Below, in pieces: positions 7,452-16,872 of a stretch of 64,000 nucleotides of DNA. The stretch spans positions 248,001-312,000 of the forward strand of contig JACQSX010000033.1 of NCBI GenBank assembly GCA_016211105.1. The letters run 5' to 3'. Position 1 is the stretch's first letter. The number at the start of each line of letters is the position of its first letter. Both the position numbers and the translations under genes were made by a program. The notes beneath the pieces are model-generated. The model was not told the DNA's origin, did not search any database, and saw only the letters and a program-made list of their open reading frames with translations. The stretch is from Acidobacteriota bacterium (lineage in GTDB: Bacteria > Acidobacteriota > UBA6911 > JACQSX01).

Positions 7452-8045
7452 TCAGGGTCTTCCCGCCATCTTCTCAACCACTTGCCCGGGCACCTCAAAA
7501 CAGCGACGACAGCGAGCTTCGTACGCCCCCTCGGCTCCCACTACGATGCGCTGGTCGCTGTCGATAAGCCGCTGGGTGTAATTGGCAGGATTACCGCAGC
7601 GCACACAAATGGCGAGTGTTTTGGTGATATACTCCGCGGTCGCCAGTAATTGTGGCACCGGTTCAAAAGGCCGACCCATATAGTCCTTGTCCAGTCCCGC
7701 CACAATCACCCGCTTGCCCATATTCGCCAGCTTGTCGCAAACGACAACAATCTCCTCGTCCAAAAACTGCACTTCATCGATGCCGATCACTTCCGTCCGC
7801 GCTTCTACGGCTTCCCACACCTCCTGAGAATTAGACACCAATTGAGATTTGATTCTCAGTTCACTATGCGAAACAATGTGGTCGATGTCGTATCGATCGT
7901 CCATACGAGGCTTGAAAATTTGAACCCGCTGGCGGGCAATCTGGGCGCGGCGCAACCGGCGAATTAGCTCTTCGCTTTTTCCGCTAAACATGCTGCCACA
8001 GATCACCTCCACCCAACCGACATTGCCGCGGAATGGACTATTCAT
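7452..8045 (-). CDS. tdk: Thymidine kinase
   Basis: About 197 residues when started at the ATG at 8043–8045; an in-frame upstream start (8072) would add nine residues. It phosphorylates thymidine to dTMP in pyrimidine salvage. The P-loop G-S-M-F-S-G-K-S lies near the N-terminus, a lid/Walker-B segment G-I-D-E-V-Q-F follows, and the C-terminal zinc ribbon is complete (C-V-R-C-G and C-R-R-C). Its start overlaps the stop of the upstream DUF84 gene (ATGAATAG), implying coupled translation. It converges with uvrC. Confidence 0.93.
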   Translation of the reverse strand: MNSPFRGNVGWVEVICGSMFSGKSEELIRRLRRAQIARQRVQIFKPRMDDRYDIDHIVSHSELRIKSQLVSNSQEVWEAVEARTEVIGIDEVQFLDEEIVVVCDKLANMGKRVIVAGLDKDYMGRPFEPVPQLLATAEYITKTLAICVRCGNPANYTQRLIDSDQRIVVGAEGAYEARCRRCFEVPGQVVEKMAGRP

Positions 8046-8607
8046 AAGCCTTCTTATTGTAAAAGGGCGCAAAGGCGCATATCAACGCGATGACAAAAGA
8101 GTGCTTTCGCGTCAGGATGTCCTGTGTCAGAATCCCCCAAGTCCCTTGCTTGCTGCGAATATTGGTCTCCTTGGCAAATCGATCGATCGCGATTCCCAGC
8201 TCCACACCTCGGTCGAGCACGGTGGTGGCAATCCTCGACGGCACCAAAATGTTGCCGCTGCTACCCAGGTAACCGCGGTGACCATCGGTGACGAAGGCCC
8301 AACTCTGCAGGAATGTCATTCGCTTTCCGCGGTCCTCTATCACGTGAAATCCACCTTCCATGCCAACATAGAAATCGGCTTCACTTTTTTCCTTTTTCAA
8401 CTGCAGAATCAACGATTCGGCCCGGCTTTGGGCCCCTTCCATGAGTTCCTTCATCGAAGTGGGCATGCGAGGAGCGCTGCTGCTGACATCATAAGGCAAA
8501 TATTCGGCGACCTCGTCGTCGCGCAACAACTGCGACTTGAAAAGTTCAAAGGCTTCTCTGACGGCTTCAACCTTAAGTTCCCGTAGCGTGCCAATTGCGA
8601 TTTTCAT
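8038..8607 (-). CDS. DUF84 family inosine/xanthosine triphosphatase (YjjX-like)
   Basis: A 189-residue protein of the YjjX/DUF84 family, which hydrolyses non-canonical purine triphosphates (ITP, XTP) to keep them out of nucleic acids. Seen here: the N-terminal [11 protein letters not shown] (the family's sugar/base loop, usually G-T-x-N-x-x-K), the central G-M-E-G-G-F acidic turn, and [10 protein letters not shown] near the C-terminus. The conserved Asn of the first motif is replaced by Glu in this copy. It overlaps tdk, so two nucleotide-pool genes are coupled. Confidence 0.8.
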   Translation of the reverse strand: MKIAIGTLRELKVEAVREAFELFKSQLLRDDEVAEYLPYDVSSSAPRMPTSMKELMEGAQSRAESLILQLKKEKSEADFYVGMEGGFHVIEDRGKRMTFLQSWAFVTDGHRGYLGSSGNILVPSRIATTVLDRGVELGIAIDRFAKETNIRSKQGTWGILTQDILTRKHSFVIALICAFAPFYNKKAYE

Positions 8608-8711
8608 TGGATGGGAATCTTAATGCGTTCGCGCGCCACGGGTCAAGGATTGCAGGCCTCAGGTCGCGATTGCAGTTGAAGAGCGCCCGTCGGCAGCCCC
8701 CAAGTCCGCAA

Positions 8712-9158
8712 TCACTGGAGCCGCTCTCGGACCTTCGCATTGATGGCTTTTCCATCAACCGCCTGTCCTTCGAAACGCCGCATGACTGCCTTCATTACAG
8801 CTCCAATGTCGCGGGCTGACATCGCATTTGCTTCGCGGATCGCCTCATCAATCGCTGCATCAATTTCCGCAGAGGAAGGCGCTTTCGGCAGATATTTCTC
8901 GATCAGGACAATTTCCTGCAGCTCTTTACTTGCCAATTCCGGCCTTCTCCCTCTCTGGTACTGCTCGGCTGCGTCTCGCCTTTGTTTGATCGATGTTCCC
9001 AGAACTTTTGTTGTCTCGGCGTCAGACAGTTCGTGGCCAAGTTCGATTTCTTTATTCTTGACCGCAGCCTTAACCATGCGCAGCACATCCACCCGCAAAG
9101 CATCCCTTGCTTTCATAGCTGATTTAAGATCTTCGTTGAATTGATCTCGTAACAACAT
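8712..9158 (-). CDS. GatB/YqeY domain-containing protein
   Basis: 148 residues from the ATG at 9156–9158, which follows a GGGGGAG ribosome-binding sequence; an open frame extends upstream to 9254 but lacks such a site and carries no family similarity. The protein is one YqeY domain: amphipathic helices with L-R-M-V-K-A-A-V-K-N-K-E-I-E and the C-terminal V-M-R-R-F-E-G-Q-A-V-D-G-K. YqeY resembles the tail domain of GatB of the Asp/Glu-tRNA amidotransferase and may touch tRNA, but its role is not settled. It is a monocistronic-looking gene between DUF84 and the phosphatase gene. Confidence 0.88.
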   Translation of the reverse strand: MLLRDQFNEDLKSAMKARDALRVDVLRMVKAAVKNKEIELGHELSDAETTKVLGTSIKQRRDAAEQYQRGRRPELASKELQEIVLIEKYLPKAPSSAEIDAAIDEAIREANAMSARDIGAVMKAVMRRFEGQAVDGKAINAKVRERLQ

Positions 9159-9292
9159 CGACTCTCCCCCGAATTTCAAATTGCGGATGACAGCGAATTG
9201 TCTATCGTCTGTAGCCCATCGCAGGTTGAGGCACGGTTCATCCGCAGGAATCAAAGACCACGGATAGCACTTTCATCTGCAATCCCAAACGA

Positions 9293-10102
9293 CTACTCTC
9301 CCAGAAGCTCAAGCATCTGCTCATGAATCTTGCCATTGCTGGCCAGTATCTGGCTCTGGTAAACATCTATTTCAGCCCCGCGGAAATTTGTCACCTTTCC
9401 ACCCGCTTCCTGCACCATCAAAATCCCCGCAGCAATGTCCCATGGTCGCAGTTTCAATTCCCAAAAACCATCAAAGCGACCCGCCGCGACATAGGCCAGA
9501 TTCAAAGCGGCAGAACCGTCGCGCCGCACTGCACGGGCCGTCTTCAGAAATCGGGCAAAGTACTCAAGATTCGTGTGAGGTGGGATACGCACGTCGTAGG
9601 GAAAACCGGTCACGGTGAGCGCTTCTCCCAGGTCTGCAACAACCGAGACGTGTACCTCTCTCCCATTGAGTCGCGTTCCCTCACCCCTGATCGCAGTGAA
9701 CATCTCTTTCAGCGGAGGACCGTAAATGGCGCCCGCAACTACGACCCCGTTTACCTCAATCGCGATGGAAACACAATAAACCGGATAGCCATGCGCGTAA
9801 TTGGTGGTTCCATCCAGAGGATCGATGATCCATTTGTAGATACTCTCCTTATCAGCGTCAACATGGCTGCTTTCTTCCGCCAAAATTGCATGGCCGGGAA
9901 AATGACGGGCGATATAGTCGACGATGATTTGCTCAGACTTCACGTCCATGTCGGTGACAAGGTCGATAGCACTTGTCTTTTTCTTCACCTGGAGAGCTTT
10001 TCCAAAGTTACTTTCGAGAACCGATCCGGCTAAACGAGCCGCGGCTGAGGCCACTTCCAGCAAGCTATCCCCTCCTTCCGTGCGCATGATACTCTTGCCC
10101 AT
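9293..10102 (-). CDS. suhB: Inositol monophosphatase family protein
   Basis: A 269-residue Mg-dependent phosphatase of the IMPase/SuhB/CysQ family. The metal-binding motifs are intact: E-E at 76–77, D-P-L-D-G-T at 94–99 and, later, W-D-I-A-A-G at about 222–227. These enzymes remove phosphate from inositol phosphates, related sugar phosphates or PAP; which substrate is used here is not visible. SuhB is the closest general match by length and motifs, but the symbol is provisional. It sits upstream (on the minus strand) of the yqeY-like gene and downstream of ispF, with 27 bp between. Confidence 0.87.
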   Translation of the reverse strand: MGKSIMRTEGGDSLLEVASAAARLAGSVLESNFGKALQVKKKTSAIDLVTDMDVKSEQIIVDYIARHFPGHAILAEESSHVDADKESIYKWIIDPLDGTTNYAHGYPVYCVSIAIEVNGVVVAGAIYGPPLKEMFTAIRGEGTRLNGREVHVSVVADLGEALTVTGFPYDVRIPPHTNLEYFARFLKTARAVRRDGSAALNLAYVAAGRFDGFWELKLRPWDIAAGILMVQEAGGKVTNFRGAEIDVYQSQILASNGKIHEQMLELLGE

Positions 10103-10129
10103 GTGCCACCGCCGTTGCGCGTCTCCGCG

Positions 10130-10639
10130 TCAGCGGGTTTCAAGAGTGGCTTGCCGTCGTCGCAGATTGGCTACCGCCTGCGCAGCAATCCCCTCGGTAC
10201 GCCCTATGGCTCCGCAGCCCTCCATGGTGGTAGCTTTAACGGCTACCTGTGACGGCAGAATGTCTAACACCATCGCAATCCGCTGTCTCATCTGGTCGCG
10301 ATAGGGAGAAATCTTGGGAGCTTCCATCAAAAGCGTGGTATCCACATTTTCAATTTCAAACCCATAATCACTCACCTTCGCCCACACACGCCGCAGCAAC
10401 TCTAGGCTCGGGATGTCCTTGTACTGAGGATCAGTATCAGGAAAATAATAACCGATGTCCTCTAGACCCGCTGCACCTAACAAGGCATCACAAATGGCGT
10501 GTATCAGTACATCCGCGTCGGAATACCCTTCAAGTCCGCGAACATAATCGATCTCCACTCCGCCCAGAACCAACTTGCGTCCGGTCACCAGCCGATGGAA
10601 GTCAAATCCGATGCCGACCCGAGTTATCTGGTCCGACAC
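10130..10639 (-). CDS. ispF: 2-C-methyl-D-erythritol 2,4-cyclodiphosphate synthase
   Basis: A 169-residue enzyme of the MEP pathway that cyclises CDP-methylerythritol phosphate to MEcPP with loss of CMP. The zinc ligands Asp13 and His15 (G-F-D-F-H) and His47 in the D-A-D-V-L-I-H segment are present, as is the C-terminal K-A-T-T-M-E-G-C-G-A-I-G-R-T-E-G. The GTG start lies directly after ispD (3-bp gap), with its AAGGAG partly overlapping the ispD stop, so the two pathway neighbours are co-translated. Confidence 0.95.
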   Translation of the reverse strand: MSDQITRVGIGFDFHRLVTGRKLVLGGVEIDYVRGLEGYSDADVLIHAICDALLGAAGLEDIGYYFPDTDPQYKDIPSLELLRRVWAKVSDYGFEIENVDTTLLMEAPKISPYRDQMRQRIAMVLDILPSQVAVKATTMEGCGAIGRTEGIAAQAVANLRRRQATLETR

Positions 10640-10642
10640 TCC

Positions 10643-11320
10643 TTACCCTTTCTGTATCTGACCAAGCAGGTGCTCGGCATACTGAAAATCTTCGGGATAG
10701 GTGATCTTGATGTTTCGCTTATCACCGGCCACAGCAGCGACGGGCAATCCGACAAATTCAAACATTGATGCTTCGTCCGTCCAGACGCGATCCTGTGGGA
10801 CTGACTGGAAAACACGTACGAGGGCTTCCCGTCGGAACACCTGAGGAGTCTGGGCGCAAAAAATTCTGCTCCGATCCACCGTCCGGATCACCTGAGCATG
10901 GGAAATTTCTTTCAGAGTCTCTGTGACAGGAGTAACCGGAATTGCAGCGCCGCGCTCGCTGGCGGTATCAATCAACAAATCGACCAATTGTGGACTAATG
11001 AAGGGGCGCGCCGCATCATGAACTAAGACAACCTCCAGAGCTGCGGTTACAATATCTAAGCCATGTCTGACGGAGTCTTGCCGTCTAGCTCCCCCGGTAG
11101 TCCATTTCAACTTGGAAACCCCCTGCGCCGCCTTTTGAAAATCCGGCATTCCTCCCCCTGGAACGACAAGGACGATCTCATGGATTCTTTCTACCTTCTC
11201 CAAAGCAAGGACCGACCAGAGAAACAAAGGGAGACCCCCCAACAAAAGTAACTGTTTCGGGACGTCCTGATTAAGCCGAGACCCAAGGCCGCCTGCCGCG
11301 ACAATTGCAGCGCCCTTCAT
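10643..11320 (-). CDS. ispD: 2-C-methyl-D-erythritol 4-phosphate cytidylyltransferase
   Basis: A 225-residue nucleotidyltransferase that attaches CMP to methylerythritol phosphate. The N-terminal P-loop-like A-A-G-G-L-G-S-R-L followed by V-P-K-Q-L binds CTP; V-H-D-A-A-R-P-F is the typical active-site segment; the C-terminal K-I-T-Y-P-E-D-F also fits. The usual motif reads G-x-G-x-R, here G-L-G-S-R. It is co-translated with ispF. With ispE in the same window (22216–23082), three of the seven MEP-pathway enzymes are local. Confidence 0.95.
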   Translation of the reverse strand: MKGAAIVAAGGLGSRLNQDVPKQLLLLGGLPLFLWSVLALEKVERIHEIVLVVPGGGMPDFQKAAQGVSKLKWTTGGARRQDSVRHGLDIVTAALEVVLVHDAARPFISPQLVDLLIDTASERGAAIPVTPVTETLKEISHAQVIRTVDRSRIFCAQTPQVFRREALVRVFQSVPQDRVWTDEASMFEFVGLPVAAVAGDKRNIKITYPEDFQYAEHLLGQIQKG

Positions 11321-11538
11321 TGGTGGACGGAGGGTGGAAGATTGTGGAAACAGCGACCGAAAATCCTAAAGCACAGCAGCGGGAGAGGAAAAGAGAGTGA
11401 CGCGACAAGAGGACGACACAGAGACGCGGTGACTGCCATCGCCTCACCGGGTCTCCTCGCCCCCCTGTCACTCTGACCATCGCTGATTAAATCCAAGTTC
11501 CCGCCTTGGGTCGCTCTCGCACTTGAAACCTGGACCCA

Positions 11539-12567
11539 TCACATCTGACTATGAACTCGGTCGCGATCAAACTCGACTTTATTATCTGACTGCTCAGCGA
11601 ACTTACCGAAGATCATCTTGCCAGCGGTCGTCTGCAATACACTCGTAACCAAAATATCCACGGTTTTGCCAATCATCTTTCGCGCGTTGTCTACCACAAC
11701 CATGGTGCCGTCGTCCAGATATGCGACACCCTGGTTGTACTCTTTCCCTTCCTTCAGAATAAATACGCGCATGGTTTCGCCTGGCAGCACCACCGGTTTG
11801 ATCGCGTTAGCCAGCTCGTTGATATTGAGAACCTCCACGCCGCGCAGTTGCGCCACTTTGTTCAGATTAAAATCATTCGTCACAATCTTTGCTCCGGTGC
11901 GCCGGGCTAGTTCGATCAACTTCATATCTACTTCGCGGATTTCTGGAAAATCCATCTCCACAATCTGCACATTCAGATTCGCGTTCTTCTGAATCTTTTG
12001 CAAAATATCCAACCCGCGCCGGCCACGGTTGCGCTTGATCGAGTCGGCAGAATCAGCGACCAACTGCAATTCCCGTAATACAAATTCGGGTACCAAGATC
12101 TGCCCCTCCAAGAATCCGGTTTCAATGATATCAGCCACACGCCCGTCAATGATCACACTGGTGTCGAGGATGTTGGTAAACTTCTTGCCGGCCCGATCCC
12201 CGAGGAACTCTTCGAGGCTAAGGAACTCCCCCTTAGCCACTCCCAAGACCAGTCCCACGTAGGTCATGAAAGCGAGAATCAAAACTTGGAGAAAAGTCGC
12301 GCTCGGAGAATCAAAGAAGGTCATGCGCGACAGCACCAAGCTGATCAAGCTGGCGCCCAAAATGCCGGCGATAGAACCAAACGCGGCGCCCACCAAAGCT
12401 TTCAAGGATAAACGGCGTACACGCATCTCAAACACGACGATAGCGAGCGCCAGAATACCACCAAAGATAAGAGCATGGGGAACGGCAGGAAGTCCAAAGG
12501 GTCGGAAATAATAGCTTGTAGCCGCCAGGATTATTACAAATAATACTCGTAAACTCCACAAGCCCAT
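11539..12567 (-). CDS. Membrane PIN/TRAM-domain protein (YacL-like)
   Basis: A 342-residue protein. Four hydrophobic segments occupy residues about 5–115, followed by a PIN nuclease-fold domain (about 130–250: I-L-D-T-S-V-I-I-D-G-R, L-R-E-L-Q, T-N-D-F-N-L) with its acidic residues kept, then a TRAM RNA-binding domain to the end. This architecture matches YacL of Bacillus, a widely conserved protein of unclear RNA-related function. The ATG follows AAAGGAG with 7-base spacing, and a promoter lies at 12646–12674. It is adjacent to radA and ispD, as in many Acidobacteria and Firmicutes. Confidence 0.9.
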   Translation of the reverse strand: MGLWSLRVLFVIILAATSYYFRPFGLPAVPHALIFGGILALAIVVFEMRVRRLSLKALVGAAFGSIAGILGASLISLVLSRMTFFDSPSATFLQVLILAFMTYVGLVLGVAKGEFLSLEEFLGDRAGKKFTNILDTSVIIDGRVADIIETGFLEGQILVPEFVLRELQLVADSADSIKRNRGRRGLDILQKIQKNANLNVQIVEMDFPEIREVDMKLIELARRTGAKIVTNDFNLNKVAQLRGVEVLNINELANAIKPVVLPGETMRVFILKEGKEYNQGVAYLDDGTMVVVDNARKMIGKTVDILVTSVLQTTAGKMIFGKFAEQSDNKVEFDRDRVHSQM

Positions 12568-12645
12568 CGGAGTCTCCTTTCCCGGTTTGCGAAATGAGAA
12601 TAGTTTCTTACAGGTAAAATCTCTACCGAGTTACTCTAACGACTT

Positions 12646-12674
12646 ATCATAAGGAATTTCTTTCATTTTTACAA
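12646..12674 (-). promoter_or_regulatory. Sigma-70-type promoter upstream of the PIN/TRAM gene
   Basis: On the minus strand, TTGTAA (12669–12674) is a −35 and TATGAT (12646–12651) a −10 with a 17-base spacer. Transcription would start near 12639, leaving a leader of about 70 nt before the ATG at 12567. Found by eye in an AT-rich stretch of the radA–PIN/TRAM gap. Confidence 0.5.
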
Positions 12675-12781
12675 ATAATTTAAATCATTAAGGTTAGAGT
12701 TCACTCCCAGAAACGGCGTTGAAAGGCGCCGGCGCGGCTTAACCATGGGCGGCGCATCGCTGATTCATTTCCTATCTTCGA

Positions 12782-14182
12782 CTACAGGAGCAACCGCTGC
12801 AGGTCCGGCTGTAGACTTTGCATTCCGATCAATTCCAGACCTTCGACTTCCTCCGAAAGCGGTAGGTTTCCGGCTGGCAGAGCGCAGCGGGAGAATCCAA
12901 GAGAGCGCGCTTCACGAGCCCGAAGTCCGGCGGCGCAAACCGACCGCACCTCCCCGGCAAGGCCAAGCTCGCCAAACACTACCAGGTCGGGATCGGTGGG
13001 TCGATTTAAAAGACTCGAAACCACTGCCACAGTGATCGCCAGGTCGACGGCCGGCTCCACCAGAGACAATCCGCCGACTGCATTGACATAGACATCGCAG
13101 GCATGCAATTCATACCCGCACCTGCGTTGCAACATGGCCAAAAGAAGGGAAAGGCGATTGGAGTCCAATCCATTCGTGGTTCGCTTTCCTGTTCCGTACT
13201 GGCTGACGGAAACCAGTGCCTGGACTTCCACCAGAAGCGGACGCGTCCCTTCCATAGAGCCGAGCACAACAGATCCCGGCATCCCAGCGCTTCGTTCCGT
13301 CAGAAATAACTTGGAAGGATTGGAAACAGGCCGCAGACCAAGCCCCGACATTTCAAAGACTCCTAGTTCGCTGGAAGCACCAAATCGATTCTTGGCGGCG
13401 CGCACCAACCGGTAGCTCTGATCGCGGCTTCCTTCAAAATAAAGCACTACGTCCACAATGTGCTCCAGCGTTTTTGGTCCCGCAAGTGACCCTTCTTTGG
13501 TGATATGGCCGATCAAGAACACGGGAACTTCCCTTCCTTTGGCAAAATAGAGCAACTGTGAGGCAACTTCTCTGACCTGGGTCACCGTGCCGGCCGAAGA
13601 TTCCATCCTGCTGCTGTAAACGGTCTGCACTGAATCCACCACCACGCAGTGCGGTTGAATGCGATCCATCTCCGCCAGTATTTTCTCCAGGCAAGTCTCG
13701 GCAAATAGGTAGAGCCTGTCCCCGCGGATTTGGAGCCGCATTCCCCGCAATTTTATCTGGTGAGCCGATTCCTCGCCGCTCACGTACAGAACACGCATTC
13801 CCTGTTGCGCCAGCGTTTCGCAGATCTGCAACAGCAAAGTCGATTTTCCGATCCCCGGTTCCCCGCCAAGCAACACGACCGATCCTGGGACCAAGCCGCC
13901 ACCAAGCACTCGATCAAACTCGGGATTTGCCGTCGTAATGCGTTGCCCGTCCCAGTTCTCAATCTCCGGATAGTGCTCTACCTTTGCGTCAGAACGCAGC
14001 ACGATTGCCGGGCGATCCTGCGGAACCTCTTCAATGAAACTGTTCCACGCCTCACAGTCCGGGCACCTTCCCAGCCACTTCGAGGACTGGTAACCGCAAG
14101 CCTGGCACGAGAAAATATTCTTTGCTGTTCTCAAACGTATATCCGCGTAGCACGCGCCCCGATGGCGCAAAGCACTTCCCAA
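12782..14182 (-). CDS. radA: DNA repair protein RadA (Sms)
   Basis: A RadA of up to 466 residues, a RecA-like ATPase that drives branch migration in recombinational repair. It has an N-terminal four-Cys zinc finger (Cys26, 29, 40, 43), a Walker A loop G-G-E-P-G-I-G-K-S-T at 106–115, the RadA-specific K-N-R-F-G at about 261, and a C-terminal Lon-protease-like domain. Two starts are possible: the first at 14182, which overlaps alr by 52 bp, or TTG at 14132–14134, which overlaps the alr stop as TTGA and gives the usual short lead before the zinc finger. I think the second more likely. Confidence 0.95.
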   Translation of the reverse strand: MGSALRHRGACYADIRLRTAKNIFSCQACGYQSSKWLGRCPDCEAWNSFIEEVPQDRPAIVLRSDAKVEHYPEIENWDGQRITTANPEFDRVLGGGLVPGSVVLLGGEPGIGKSTLLLQICETLAQQGMRVLYVSGEESAHQIKLRGMRLQIRGDRLYLFAETCLEKILAEMDRIQPHCVVVDSVQTVYSSRMESSAGTVTQVREVASQLLYFAKGREVPVFLIGHITKEGSLAGPKTLEHIVDVVLYFEGSRDQSYRLVRAAKNRFGASSELGVFEMSGLGLRPVSNPSKLFLTERSAGMPGSVVLGSMEGTRPLLVEVQALVSVSQYGTGKRTTNGLDSNRLSLLLAMLQRRCGYELHACDVYVNAVGGLSLVEPAVDLAITVAVVSSLLNRPTDPDLVVFGELGLAGEVRSVCAAGLRAREARSLGFSRCALPAGNLPLSEEVEGLELIGMQSLQPDLQRLLL

Positions 14183-15210
14183 GGAATCGTCCCCAGGTCG
14201 GCCGCAAGATGCGCGGCGTTTCTCTTGTCATTGAGAATCGAAAACTCAGTCTCCATCGTGACATCCACATCCGTAACATCCACCACGATCATGTCCATCG
14301 TCACCATCCCCAGAACCCTGCACACCTGGCCTTCGGCTAATACATAACCCGAGTTGGAAAATTTTCGCGAAAATCCATCCGCATAACCCACCGGAAGAGT
14401 AGCAACGCGGCTTTTCCGTGTGGTGATGAAGGTCCTGGAATAGGAAATCGGAGATCCTGAGGGGACTGCGTCGATTCGCAATGGCCGCGCTTTCCAATGG
14501 AGCACGGGCTTCACATCAATCGCAACTTCGCCGGGGACAGGATTGTAGCCATACAGAATAATTCCCACCCGCACAAAGTCAAAGAGTGCGTCCCCAAACC
14601 GAAGGCCGGCACTGTTGGCGATGTGTCTCACTCCAAAGCCGCCTCCTCGAGTGACGGCATCGAAACGTTCCAGTTGCTGTCGTGAGAACATTTCGTCCCT
14701 CTCGTCAGACGATGAAAGATGTGAGTAGGCACCGGTAACCTGAATCCTGCTTCCACACAGGCGTTCGCGGACGGAATGGAGGTCAACTTCTGAAAGCCCG
14801 AGCCGATTCATGCCCGAGTTGAATTCCAAATGTGCGCGAAGCGCTTGTTCGGACGCGATCAGGCGGTCGCATTCCTCCACGGAATGGATTGAGACGGCCA
14901 GATCATATTCTGCCGCAATCCGTTCCTGTGAAGGGGGCACTCCGCAAAGAACCAAAATTTCCGCGTCGATCCCGTTCTGCCGCAACTCTGCGCCTTCCTC
15001 GATGTTAGCCACTGCAAAGCGTTCCACACCAAGGTGTTGAAGGAATTGTGATACCGCTACCGCCCCGTGCCCATAGGCATCTGCCTTTACTACGCAGCAC
15101 ACGGCAGAAGCACCGACATGACGGCGAATTGCGCCCAAATTTTCTTCCAGACGGGAGAGGGAGACTTCTGCCCAGCAAGGGTAAATGCCGGGAGGGAGAT
15201 GAGAAATCAC
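14131..15210 (-). CDS. alr: Alanine racemase
   Basis: A 359-residue PLP enzyme that makes D-alanine for peptidoglycan. The PLP lysine is Lys42 in V-V-K-A-D-A-Y-G-H-G; the second catalytic base is the Tyr of V-G-Y-A-D-G-F-S-R; the PLP-site stretch Y-S-H-L-S-S-S-D is also seen. The start overlaps the dnaB stop by 4 bp (ATGA), so it is translated as part of dnaB–alr–radA. Length and motifs are normal for the family. Confidence 0.95.
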   Translation of the reverse strand: MISHLPPGIYPCWAEVSLSRLEENLGAIRRHVGASAVCCVVKADAYGHGAVAVSQFLQHLGVERFAVANIEEGAELRQNGIDAEILVLCGVPPSQERIAAEYDLAVSIHSVEECDRLIASEQALRAHLEFNSGMNRLGLSEVDLHSVRERLCGSRIQVTGAYSHLSSSDERDEMFSRQQLERFDAVTRGGGFGVRHIANSAGLRFGDALFDFVRVGIILYGYNPVPGEVAIDVKPVLHWKARPLRIDAVPSGSPISYSRTFITTRKSRVATLPVGYADGFSRKFSNSGYVLAEGQVCRVLGMVTMDMIVVDVTDVDVTMETEFSILNDKRNAAHLAADLGTIPWEVLCAIGARATRIYV

Positions 15211-16559
15211 TCTTGTCTCGCGGGATTTTCAAACCGGGTGTATTCGCCCTGAAAGACCAATTTGATGGAACCAGTCGGACCATTGCGCTGCTTGCCGATG
15301 ATCAGCTCGAGGATGCGATCATCCCCAAAACTCTGGGAGTCATCGGACTGAGCAGGCGGTTTATACAGGAACAACACTAGGTCGGCGTCCTGTTCAATTG
15401 AACCGCTCTCACGCAAGTCGGATAACTGGGGACGATGGTCTCCCCGACGCTGTTCCGGGGCGCGGCTTAACTGGGAGATGGCAACCACTGGCACATTCAG
15501 CTCTTTCGCCAGTGCCTTCAGCCCACGCGAAATCGCGGAAATCTCCTGTTGTCGGTTCTCATAGCGCCCCCGACCTGACATCAGCTGCAGGTAGTCCACC
15601 ATCACGATATCCAAACCTGCGTCGGCTTTTAACCGACGGGCTTTCGAACGCATCTCCACAATGGAGATCCCGGCAGTATCGTCAATGTAAATCTTCGCTG
15701 CCGATAGCCCCTCGGCAGCCTCTACAATCTTACGGATCCCTTCCCGTCCAAGGGTTCCATTGCGCGCCCGCGAGGCATCCTGGCGTGCTTCGGCGCAAAG
15801 CAGGCGATGCACTAGCTGCGTGCCAGCCATCTCGAGGCTAAAAACTCCTACCACCATTCCTTGGCGCAAAGCAGCGTGAGCAGCCACATTCAAACAGAAA
15901 CTGGTTTTCCCCAACCCCGGCCGGGCCGCGACAATGATCAATTCTGATCGTTGAAATCCCGACGTCAACGGATCTAGATCGAAGAATCCTGTCGCCACAC
16001 CCGTCACCATCTCCTGCCGACCGGCACGCTGCTCAATACTGGCAATCGAGTGCTTCAGTAACTCGTTGATTTCAACAAAGCCCGTTTGGATGTTGTCCTG
16101 GCTGATTTCAAAAATCGATTTCTCCGCCTGCTCCAGGATATCGAGCGCGTCTTCTTCCGTTGCAAAGCTTCTCAGCACGATCTCATTTGCGGAGTAAATC
16201 AGCCGCCGCAGAATCGATTTATCCTTGACGATGCGCGCATAGTGCTCAACATTGCTGGTCCGAGGAACTCCGTCAACCAAGGAAGCAACATAGGCGGCGC
16301 CGCCCACTGCCTCAAGCTCGTTGAACCGAGCCAGCTCATCTTTGAGTGTGATCAAGTCGATGGGTCGCGAATTGGCAGAAAGTTCCTCCATGCGCGTAAA
16401 CAGTTTCTTGTGGCTCTCCAAATAAAAATCGTCTTTCCTGAGAAATTCAGCGGCATGGTTATACAGACGATCGTCCAGCAGAATGGCCCCCAGCACGGAC
16501 CGCTCCGCCTCTACATTGTGCGGGAGTGTCTTTTCCAGGGTGATGTCTCGACTCGCCAT
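15207..16559 (-). CDS. dnaB: Replicative DNA helicase
   Basis: A 450-residue hexameric helicase. The N-terminal DnaB domain (about 10–110, starting L-P-H-N-V-E-A-E) is followed by the linker and the RecA-like motor with Walker A A-R-P-G-L-G-K-T-S near 215, Walker B I-V-M-V-D-Y-L-Q-L-M and the C-terminal D-L-R-E-S-G-S-I-E-Q-D-A-D motif. No intein is present. It follows rplI after a 313-bp gap and overlaps alr. The likely loader in this organism is the DciA-like protein encoded at 28024–28308, inferred from the absence of a DnaC gene in view. Confidence 0.96.
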   Translation of the reverse strand: MASRDITLEKTLPHNVEAERSVLGAILLDDRLYNHAAEFLRKDDFYLESHKKLFTRMEELSANSRPIDLITLKDELARFNELEAVGGAAYVASLVDGVPRTSNVEHYARIVKDKSILRRLIYSANEIVLRSFATEEDALDILEQAEKSIFEISQDNIQTGFVEINELLKHSIASIEQRAGRQEMVTGVATGFFDLDPLTSGFQRSELIIVAARPGLGKTSFCLNVAAHAALRQGMVVGVFSLEMAGTQLVHRLLCAEARQDASRARNGTLGREGIRKIVEAAEGLSAAKIYIDDTAGISIVEMRSKARRLKADAGLDIVMVDYLQLMSGRGRYENRQQEISAISRGLKALAKELNVPVVAISQLSRAPEQRRGDHRPQLSDLRESGSIEQDADLVLFLYKPPAQSDDSQSFGDDRILELIIGKQRNGPTGSIKLVFQGEYTRFENPARQE

Positions 16560-16872
16560 GCTTAGCGCAACTTATGTTGAATTGTAACGCGGTCTTCCCG
16601 ATCCGACGCAGCAGTCGGTTTCCGCTTCTCAGGTGGCTCATCCAGTCCACCGATTCCTTTATATTAAGAAATTTTCGCTGCCACCGTGTGGATGATTTTC
16701 AACTTCGCGAAAATTTCTGTGGATGAAAATGAGGAATTGCTGTGGAAAATGTGTCGGTTACTGTGAAAATCTGCGCAAAAATGCGGGAAGACTTCTTCGG
16801 CGGCGCCCCGGGTTGAAGCCCGGTTACAAGAACCAATCCTGGCTAAATCTTAAGACGAAAAGAGGGAATTTT
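16560..16872. other. rplI–dnaB intergenic region with DnaA-box-like sites and a hairpin
   Basis: A 313-bp gene-free stretch. TGTGGATGA occurs twice (16687–16695 and 16718–16726) and TGTGGAAAA once (16741–16749), all in the same orientation; the first two differ at one position from the 9-base DnaA box TGTGGATAA. A GC-rich hairpin CCGGG-TTGAAG-CCCGG lies at about 16809–16824, without a T-run on the minus strand, so it is a weak candidate for the end of the rpsF–rpsR–rplI transcript. The dnaB promoter was not identified with confidence. Confidence 0.45.

Noticed and set aside
9323..10033. 236-codon plus-strand open frame
   Set aside because: Antisense to the inositol phosphatase-family gene, which has intact motifs.
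13730..14347. 205-codon plus-strand open frame
   Set aside because: Antisense to radA and alr, both certain genes; no family resemblance.
16809..16824. GC hairpin after rplI as an intrinsic terminator
   Set aside because: No U-run on the transcript strand; listed only as a hairpin in the gap entry.
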